DNA of 64,000 nt. Source: Rhineura floridana (Eukaryota > Chordata > Lepidosauria > Squamata > Rhineuridae). Location: assembly GCF_030035675.1 (NCBI RefSeq), contig NC_084486.1, positions 61,547,230 to 61,611,229 of the forward strand, written 5' to 3'. The first letter of the stretch is position 1. Each line of letters starts with the position of its first letter. This document shows positions 57,257 through 64,000 of this stretch, piece after piece. The notes under the pieces were generated by a model that did not search any database, was not told the DNA's origin, and was given only the letters and a program-made list of their open reading frames with translations. The position numbers and the translations under genes are program-made.

Positions 57257-58045
57257 AGGCTATAGTGAATGCACCAGGGGAGCAGGAGACACCCTGTTCC
57301 ACTCACAGTGCTTCAATCAGAGTGGCTGACAGTTAAACCACTCTGGCTACTGGCGCTCTGTGAGGGAAATAGTTTTCTCTCGGCACCCTTCACAAACTAC
57401 ACTTCCCAGGATTCTTTGGGGGAAGCCATGACTGTCTCAAGTGAAATAAAGGTCTGGTGTGGGTGTGGCCCCCTGATTAGCCAAGCCCAGCAGCTGTGAG
57501 TCTGACGTTTAGAAAACTAACGGTTGAGCATGCCCGAGATTATAATTCAGTTCAATGCTAAATTTCTTAAATTAATTAAAAATCAGCCAGACATCTTTTA
57601 AACTTTTAAACTGCAGAAGATGAAGGTCAGAGTATGGGGCAAGGTCAGTAATAGAATTACAGGTACTCTGTGAACATGGCTGAATTTTAATGAATTTCAA
57701 CAGATTATACGAATTCTGACAGAAAAAGTCCAAGAGGGGTCTGGTTTCTCTCTTTCTTTTTTTTACACTTTGAACTCTCTTTACCCTTTGGGCTGCTGTT
57801 GGGAGGAATGGCGGGATATAAATCAAATAATAAATAACTCTATATTCTCTCTGACTTTTTTGTGTATCACCATGAACATTGAGAGGGTGGTTAAGCAAGC
57901 ATTTCTGAGTTCAGGACTGTAAGTTTTGTAAAGTATTGTTTTGAAATGAGCTTATGGGAAGCAGCAGAATGGCACTGGGGGGTATTTTCAGTTTAACATT
58001 GCGGAATGTGAAAAATCCATGCTCTCTTGTGGCTGTATAATAATA
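57257..58045. repeat. Long dispersed repeat, copy B
   Basis: Same order and orientation as 6560-7390: 'gtgaatgcaccaggggagca', 'gttaaaccactctggctact', 'aaactacacttcccaggatt', 'aaaatcagccag', 'ggggcaaggtcagtaataga', 'ggttaagcaagcatttctga'. Copy B also has an extra block at about 57735-57850 that includes a LINE/SINE 3' stub. Confidence 0.7.
57735..57850 (+). mobile_element. LINE/SINE 3' stub inside dispersed repeat copy B
   Basis: 'ctttgggctgctgttgggag', 'gaatggcgggatataaatca', 'aataataaataa'. The matching part of copy A (about 7155-7175) lacks it. Confidence 0.65.
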
Positions 58046-58164
58046 ATAATACGAAAGTATACATCACCATACCACAATTGGCAGAAATCAATAAAATGGC
58101 AGAATACAAAATCGCAATCAGTAGTGAAGTACAGCTCCAAGGGAAGACTGTTACTCACTAATAG

Positions 58165-58232
58165 CACATTCCTGTGCATGTCTCCTGTGTTCAATGGAGT
58201 TCACACCTAAGTAAATTATATAGGATTTTAGC
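58165..58232. mobile_element. Short palindromic element, worn
   Basis: 'cattcctgtgcatgtctcct', 'gtgttcaatggagttcacac', 'ctaagtaaattatataggat' fit the 37817-37903 family. Confidence 0.5.
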
Positions 58233-58239
58233 CTAAACA

Positions 58240-58779
58240 TATGCATACAGAGGGCCAGGAAAGCTTTCTGAATTCAAAAGCTTTGGTGCCACCTGTTGGG
58301 CATCCATGGGCAGAAGAACATTGAAAGGTCTAGCATTCATGGCCCCGGTCTCCCTCTTGCAGTAGACTGAAAAAAATCACAACCCCAGAACAGTTTGGCA
58401 ACTTAAAATTTTTTGGGGACAGGCAGTTGCATCACTCCACGCTTTCATTGTGAGGGCCCCTTCCCAGTCCCTGGGGAGGCGGCTAGGCTGAGGCCTCACC
58501 CCTCATCCTTTAGCCTTCTAGCCCATCAAGATCTTTGGCAGCCCCTTCTCCCTCTCAGGCTGAATATCTTCCTCGGCTCCAATCAGGCCTTCTCTTACAT
58601 GGGCCTCTGAGGGCTCCCTACTATTAGCTAGGTCTCTCCCCAGCTGTTCCTCAGTTGGCTTGTCTCCCAGTACTTCTTCGCCAGCCAGTTCTGTTGACTG
58701 GGGACCTGATCCTGCATCCACATAGGACTGAAGCCGGGCAGGGGGCAGTTGGATGATCCCTGGTGGTCTTTCACACTGC
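58240..58779. other. Unassigned, moderately GC-rich
   Basis: Holds most of an open minus frame (58904 to 58518) that begins in the L2 remnant. The part below about 58750, rich in Glu and Pro, has no recognised domain and may be another repeat. Confidence 0.4.
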
Positions 58780-59135
58780 TGCTGAAAATGGCCTACTCGC
58801 TGTGTTTCGATAGGTGGTGGCACAGGCCTTATCTGAAGTTCTCGATGTGTGAACGGTTTCATATAGGAGAAGATGGCCCTGGAGATGTCCTGGAAACATG
58901 CCATCTAAGACTTTAATTCGAGATGCCAGTTTAAACTTTGAAATAATGGTACTGATGTAATATGATCTTCAAGAAACCTGTCAAAACTCTGGCTACTTCA
59001 TTCTGCATCACTGATAGTTTCTGAATATTTTCTTAGGGCAGCCCCACTTTGAGCTTCATGCAGTATCTAATCTGGATAAGCAGAAGGCATGTGTGACAGT
59101 GACCAATTCAATCTCCAGGAAATGGCTCAACAGCC

Positions 59136-59469
59136 TAAGGCCCCATCTGCACTATACATTTAGAGCAGTATCATGCTACTTTAAACAGTCACGGCTTCCT
59201 CAAAAGCATCTGGAAAACGTAGTTTGTTAAGAGTGCTGAGAGTTGTTAAGAGGCTCCTATTCCCCTCACAGAGCTACAGTTCCCAGAGTTATTCAACAGT
59301 CAGTCCCTTTTCCTAGGGAACTCTGGCTATTGTAGCTCTCTGAGGGGAATGGGGTCTCCTAACAACTCTCAGCACACTTAAACTATATTTTCTAGGATTT
59401 TGGGGGGAAGCTATGACTGATTGGAGTGGAATAATATTGCTTTAAATGTACAGTGCAGATGGGGCCTAA
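59136..59469. mobile_element. Palindromic DNA element, TAA target duplication
   Basis: Body 59139-59466 (328 bp). Ends GGCCCCATCTGCACTATACA and TGTACAGTGCAGATGGGGCC are inverted repeats; TAA flanks each side (59136-59138 and 59467-59469). A 3-bp TWA duplication with GG...CC ends is the habit of PIF/Harbinger elements. Non-coding. It lies inside the L2 remnant. Confidence 0.8.
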
Positions 59470-59605
59470 GTTGGCCAAAGGTGCTCTTGGCCACAGCTGA
59501 CATCAGTCTTCAGCAGTATTCCCAAGCTGAGAACCTAATGGTCAATCCACATCCAAAACAGGTAGAACAGCAATCTCTGAATCAGTCATTCCTCTAGTTA
59601 ACTTC

Positions 59606-60545
59606 ATCTACATCAGGGTTCGCCAGCCTTTTTGGACCAGAGGGCACATTTCAAATTTTGAGAGAGTGCTGGGGGCACCAGTTACAAAATGAATACCATG
59701 GTGGCATGGCATAACACAAAATCAGAGAGTAGTCAAGTTGAAGCTTTCCCCCGTAATTGTATTTCCATAGTAGAAAAGGCTTGACATGTTGAATTCCTGC
59801 TTGTTAAAGGGACAAGAACCTTGTGTTTCCCCAATGCCAGCGGTAAACCAAAGCCTAGGCTGCCATCCTTTACCCACTTACCTGGAAGTAAGCCTCATGA
59901 AACACAGAGACTTACTTCTGAGTAGACATGTGTACTATTGTAATGTGAAGCAACTATACAGTGAATCCTTAATGAGTCCCTGATCTTTAGCTCCTGCAAA
60001 GCAGGAAATATGCCTAAGCCTCTTTGCAAAGTTTTCACATTTGCCTTTGGGAGGGAGAGGCATTCTTTAATATCCATCCACAGTTATGGTGTAGTATTTG
60101 CATAAATAACTTACAGGTGTTGCATGATCTCAGGTGAACCCAGCACAGAAAAGATGCCTCCCAGTTGCTAGGGTAAAAGGGCAAACTATTGATATTCCAA
60201 TCACTTAAAAAAAAAAAACAGAAGCAGGAAAAATGCACTAAAAAGGGAGGGGAAAACAGCAGCTCTTTAGGACCCCAAGGACACCTATTGCCAATGCATG
60301 ATGTCTGAATAGTTCACTTATCAATCACAGCTCTGACTTCACTCATTGAATAATAAGACTGTCAGGTAGGAGCAACCAGACTGGCTTATTTAATAGAAAT
60401 TGCTCAGAAGGGTGCCTGAACGTCTTGCTCCATAACATCTCTTCTAAGAGGGCAAGAGACCTGCTTAAAAAAAAGTCACTCAGATTCTGGCCCATCTGCC
60501 CAGGATGGCATTGAAGACCATGGGTTAGTAACCCCTGATCTACAT
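59606..60545. mobile_element. 0.92-kb non-autonomous hAT element, perfect 8-bp target duplication
   Basis: Body 59614-60537. The left end CAGGGTTCGCCAGCCTTTTT pairs with the right end reading in reverse CAGGGGTTACTAACCCATGG. ATCTACAT flanks both sides (59606-59613 and 60538-60545), and the L2 text continues across. No transposase. It includes a short palindromic element at 59860-59943. Confidence 0.92.
59860..59943. mobile_element. Short palindromic element inside the hAT element
   Basis: 'tgccatcctttacccactta', 'cctggaagtaagcctcatga', 'cttacttctgagtagacatg' match the 37817-37903 family. Confidence 0.65.
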
Positions 60546-60680
60546 CGTCTGGATTAAGCTCCAGTCCATTATCAATCTCAGATATCAGTTCAGAACCTCC
60601 ACAGCCTCCCAGGAACCTGAGAGAGTTGCATGCCATCTGCCTGTTGATGGCACCCCATTCTAAATCTGCAGGCAGCCCTT

Positions 60681-62469
60681 CTTATGTGGTTTGAAGTATG
60701 TGTCAGCTGGCAATTTCAGAATGACTACACAATAGCCATATTTGGGTGTTTCCAAGTGTGTGTGTGTGTGTGTGCGTGCATGTGCATGTGCGCCCTTGGT
60801 GCTGGCTCAGAGTCTGCTATTAAGTTTCCCGTTAGTAATCTTTCAGAGAGGATTAACATTTAACAGTATGTAGAACTGAAGGTGTATTTTATGATGCCTT
60901 TCCATAGAGCACTACACAACACCTTTTAATTAGCTGGGAATTAACCCTTTTCACACATCCCAGTGAGTAATTATACAGTGGAAGGAGATTTTACCTTGGA
61001 ATAATAGTTAGAACTCTCTTTCACTTTGTTATAGATTCAATAGCAGACTTCCCTATAGCAATGTTTTTACAGGAGAAAACTTATGGGAAAGGCTGCCTTT
61101 AAATTCTGTGGGTGGTTGTTACGAGTCAGCAGTACTTGTACATGATGAGGTATAAGAAATATTTCACAGTCCCTACATGGCTGAAAATCATAATTCATAG
61201 CTTGCTAAAAGATTGAGCCAAAGGGTGAGAATAGTTTTAAAACTACAGTTAACGGTTAACCGGGGTTAACATGTGTGCCTCAGGGTTGTGTTGTGCCGCA
61301 ATCACTTTTAAGTGCCATCTTCTCCCTGTATTTTACAAGAAATACTACTGTTACTGAGGCTTTAAAAAAAGCAACTGGACTGTAAATGCTGATTTTATAA
61401 ACGAAACTAGAGCTCACTAATACATGTTGTGGCTACATGAGTAGCACTAGCCTTTTTCTTTACGCTATGATTAATATAGTCTTCTGTTTAAAGCTATTAA
61501 GTATAGTGCTATAATTGATTTATACTAAGTGCAGTGAAGAAATGTTGGCTGTAAATTCCAAGGATGCTGGGGAGAAATCATAAAGGAACACCCCACTAAG
61601 TCCCAACGTAGAGCAACAACAATTTTACATTAATTTCCATGCATAGTAACCAGTGAGTTCTTTTCATGCGGCCACGTTTCGTGAGTTAGCTGCATGTGTA
61701 ACGCCTAGTTGTGTGTTTTGGAATTACTGTAAGTACAGGGTTAATGTAAGATGTTGTGACACTTCTTTTGAAAGGGTTTCTATCAAAAGGGAGAAAGTAA
61801 AGGGCTAGGCTTAATCAATATAAATGTCAGTGGCTTATTTTAATAAATTCTTGATTTAACGTGGACTATTTGCAGTCACACATTTTGTAAGGAATCTGCC
61901 ATTCCCTTTCAAAGGTATGTGACATTTAAAAGATCTGTAAAGGAGATTGGCTTGACAGCTTCAAATTACATTTGAAGGAGTTTTTCTTTTCAAAACAGAA
62001 AATGAATATTTCCTTTTCTAAATGTCATTGCAAAGATACAAATACATTTAATCACATTTATATATTTAATTTATGTAAAGTATGTTTTTTCTTATTCATG
62101 AGAGAGAGAGAGAGAGACCTTGCTGCATTTTTGCCATTTCAAAGGCTTAGCAAAGGTAGCATTTGAAACTCCTGAGCTTTCTGAATAAATGGATCCATTG
62201 TTCATAAGAAGTTCTGGAATTCTTCAAAAATTGGCATCAGTTTATTACTTGTGCCCTTTCTTGATCTAGATATTTAGTTAACCTTTCAATGTTAGCAGAA
62301 TCTAAAACATTTTTAATAGAGAGATGTGTGCAACAGATTGTTGGATCTCTCTAGTAAAAGCCATAAAAAAGAGCAAAATATTGGAATAAAACACAAGCAT
62401 AGTTACCTTTGAAATAGTCTTTTAGCGTTGTACTTCTAGGAGGTGTGTGTAACTTATTGTATTCTATTT
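60681..62469. other. Unassigned, with TG and AG microsatellites
   Basis: TG run at about 60756-60774 and AG run at about 62099-62117. No gene or other repeat recognised. Confidence 0.45.
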
Positions 62470-62603
62470 TTTTCAATTAATTTTTATTCTAATTTTCAAA
62501 ACCAAAATAATACAAAAAGAAAACAACACAAATCAATAACTAATACATTACAAAAAAAATACATATATATAAAAATATTGACTTCCGATTTGTCATAGTT
62601 CAG

Positions 62604-63080
62604 CTATAAATCTATAATATATAACAAACCTATCTCTTAATAGATTATAAAATCACCTTCCTCCAGCGGTTATCTTAGTTGGTTTCAAATCTCATTAACA
62701 TCATATCATTTTAATATTCCACAAAAAGTCAAAGAGAAGTTTCCAATCCTTGAGATATATATCAATCAATTTTTTTTCTAAATAAACATGCCAATTAATC
62801 CAGCTCATCAAATCTACTAAATCCGGTAATTTCAAAACACTATAATTCAACTATAAATCTATAATATATAACAGACCTATCTCTTAATAGATTATAAAAT
62901 CACCTTCCTCCAGCAGTTATCTTAGTTGGTTTCAAATCTCATTAACATCATATCATTTTAATCTTCCACAAAAAGTCAAAGAGAAGTTTCCAATCCTTGA
63001 GATATATGTCAATCAATTTTTTTTCTAAATAAACATGTCAGTTAATCCAACTCATCAAATCTACTGAGTCCAGTAGTTTC
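62604..63080. repeat. Tandem duplication, 247-bp period, two units
   Basis: 'ctataaatctataatatata' occurs at 62604 and 62851, and 'ggtaatttc'/'agtagtttc' at 62824 and 63071, so the period is 247. Unit 2 covers the end of the ORF1-like frame and its 3' UTR; unit 1 is a copy of it lying further 3'. The units differ by scattered substitutions. Confidence 0.85.
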
Positions 63081-63779
63081 AAATCGCTCTTCTGTCATTA
63101 TCCATATTGGGTCCATCTTTACGCACCCAAAAATCTTGCTGTCATAGTCATATAATAAAAGTCTGATAGGAATTTCCTCCATCACAGATATTTTCTTACC
63201 ATCAAATCCAAACGTAACACTGAAGTATTGTTTCAAAGCCACATCTCTGCTCCTCTTTTCCACATGATACACTAGTACATTTCTTGAAGGTTTTTCCATT
63301 GACACAAAACAGGGATTAATTCTATTAACTTTCTCCATTTCAAGTTCCATCAAATCCTTCCAGTCCAGGAATTTTTTTGAACCGATAATATCTTTATCTC
63401 CAATCTCTTCAATTCCTTCAGAGACAGCGCTGTATTCCAAACTGTAATATTTATCTCCAGGATCCGTCACAACCAGGAAATCCAAATCTTTTTTCATGTC
63501 CATATTTAAGCCAATCTCCATAGATTGAACCTTGCCTTTAATTTCTCTTTCATCCTTTTTTTGTTTTCCAGATCTATCTTTATTCTCCTTTCTCATAGAA
63601 TCCTGAGTTTCTTTCAGCTCCTGTCTCATTTCATGAAATTCAGTTCTCCACGCTTGTCTATTATTTCTCAGTTCTTGTTTTATTGAGTTAATCCCATCCA
63701 TTATTTTCTGAAGCATGTCTAGAAATAAAGTCCCTTCTTGTACATCCATGATCTTCTTAATTGCCATTCTTAAAACCAA
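63042..63779 (-). CDS. ORF1-like protein of a LINE, 245 aa
   Basis: The frame is open for 245 codons. Residues about 15-95 are highly charged with heptad-like spacing (IMDGINSIKQELRNNRQAWR, EFHEMRQELKETQDSMRKEN), which suggests a coiled coil, then a basic KDRSGKQKKDEREIKGK patch. The second half, from about 95, has a different, folded-looking composition (FLVVTDPGDKYYSLEYSAVS, NVLVYHVEKRSRDVALKQYF, MDPIWIMTEERFETTGLSRF) and no motif I recognise. L1 ORF1 proteins are RNA-binding trimers built on a coiled coil, so this is the likeliest role, but no RRM signature was identified. I know of no host gene it matches. The start could be Met1 or Met5. Confidence 0.5.
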   Translation of the reverse strand: MVLRMAIKKIMDVQEGTLFLDMLQKIMDGINSIKQELRNNRQAWRTEFHEMRQELKETQDSMRKENKDRSGKQKKDEREIKGKVQSMEIGLNMDMKKDLDFLVVTDPGDKYYSLEYSAVSEGIEEIGDKDIIGSKKFLDWKDLMELEMEKVNRINPCFVSMEKPSRNVLVYHVEKRSRDVALKQYFSVTFGFDGKKISVMEEIPIRLLLYDYDSKIFGCVKMDPIWIMTEERFETTGLSRFDELD

Positions 63780-64000
63780 AAGAACAAAACTCCTTCAATT
63801 TTCAATGTCCCAAGCAAAGAGCAGTTTATTTCTTTATCCAGTTACAAAGGAGTTAATCTTTCCAACCAACTAACGTCACACGCTAGACAGTCCTTATCTC
63901 TTAAATGTCCAGAAGTGCAAAAACAGCTTTTAGTTCACAGCGTTCAAATAACTAGTAGCAGAGAGAATGAGCAGATTCGTCAACAAAAAAAAAAAAGTAG

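Larger units (their letters stand above)
58780..60680 (-). pseudogene. L2-group LINE remnant split by two DNA transposons
   Basis: Read on the minus strand, the L2 text runs from about 60680 to 60546, resumes 59605-59470, then 59135-58780. The clearest matches are DYCMKLKVGLP and, further on, a form of LTGFLEDHITSVPLFQSLNW, equivalent to LDYCNALYVGLP and LVTG..RSEHVKPILASLHW of the copy at 10903-13130. The two gaps are filled by 59139-59466 and 59614-60537. Many stops are present. Confidence 0.7.
62470..64000 (-). mobile_element. LINE (L1-like or derivative) on the minus strand
   Basis: Reads from the right edge leftwards: an A/T-rich 5' part (63780-64000), an open ORF1-like frame (63779-63042), a 3' region present twice in tandem, and a low-complexity end near 62470 that is A-rich on the element strand. 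No RT is within view, so this may be the ORF1 end of a longer element, a deletion derivative, or a non-autonomous family. The L1 link rests on the coiled-coil plus basic N-terminal design and is tentative. Confidence 0.5.

Noticed and set aside
58518-58904. 128-codon minus frame
   Set aside because: Its start lies in an L2 remnant and the rest has no recognised domain; treated as repeat-derived.
1-64000. CRISPR arrays, operons, phage or toxin-type systems
   Set aside because: Base composition, repeat content and lack of dense coding show this is vertebrate nuclear DNA; no such structures were seen.

Overview
This window is repeat-rich vertebrate nuclear DNA and most likely comes from a squamate reptile (lizard or snake). 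The case rests on the mix of elements: a CR1 3' end with its octamer tail, many L2-clade LINE fragments with A/T-rich tetranucleotide tails, MIR-type and tRNA-headed SINEs, a 5S-rRNA-derived SINE, and many hAT-like DNA elements and short palindromic elements. I see no bacterial, phage or CRISPR features and no complete host protein-coding gene. The species cannot be fixed from the sequence alone.

Layout. 1-2.36 kb: a LINE with an open reverse-transcriptase frame running off the left edge. 2.36-3.2 kb: an old CR1 copy split by a younger CR1 3' end. 4.3-10.5 kb: LINE tails, palindromic elements and the first copy of a long dispersed repeat. 10.5-13.8 kb: two L2 copies head-to-tail on the minus strand, one with a nearly open RT frame, then a palindromic element split by another repeat. 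13.8-26.5 kb: mostly unassigned, with L2 and MIR fragments, a hAT copy with perfect target duplications, and a GC-rich unidentified pseudogene-like block at 21.4-22.0 kb. 26.75-29.44 kb and 50.87-53.53 kb: a 2.7-kb direct duplication about 98% identical where compared. 29.8-32.6 kb: a CpG island, the only likely host promoter, with a possible non-coding first exon ending in a GTAAGG donor. 33.8-35.3 kb: a 1.45-kb hAT-like element with perfect 8-bp target duplications. 36-50 kb: LINE and SINE remnants, a U1 snRNA pseudogene, an LTR-element fossil, and a GC-rich insert bounded by 48-bp direct repeats. 54-61 kb: more palindromic elements and an L2 copy split by two separate DNA transposons. 62.5-64 kb: a minus-strand LINE with an ORF1-like frame and a tandemly duplicated 3' region.

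The likely host content is one promoter plus a long stretch that could be first intron if transcription runs to the right. All coding-like frames I could recognise belong to LINEs. No new gene system stands out. The best leads are the recent segmental duplication flanking the promoter, the insert with unusually long flanking repeats, the nested insertion histories readable from exact target duplications, and the intact LINE frame at the left edge. All identities were judged by eye; no database search was made.
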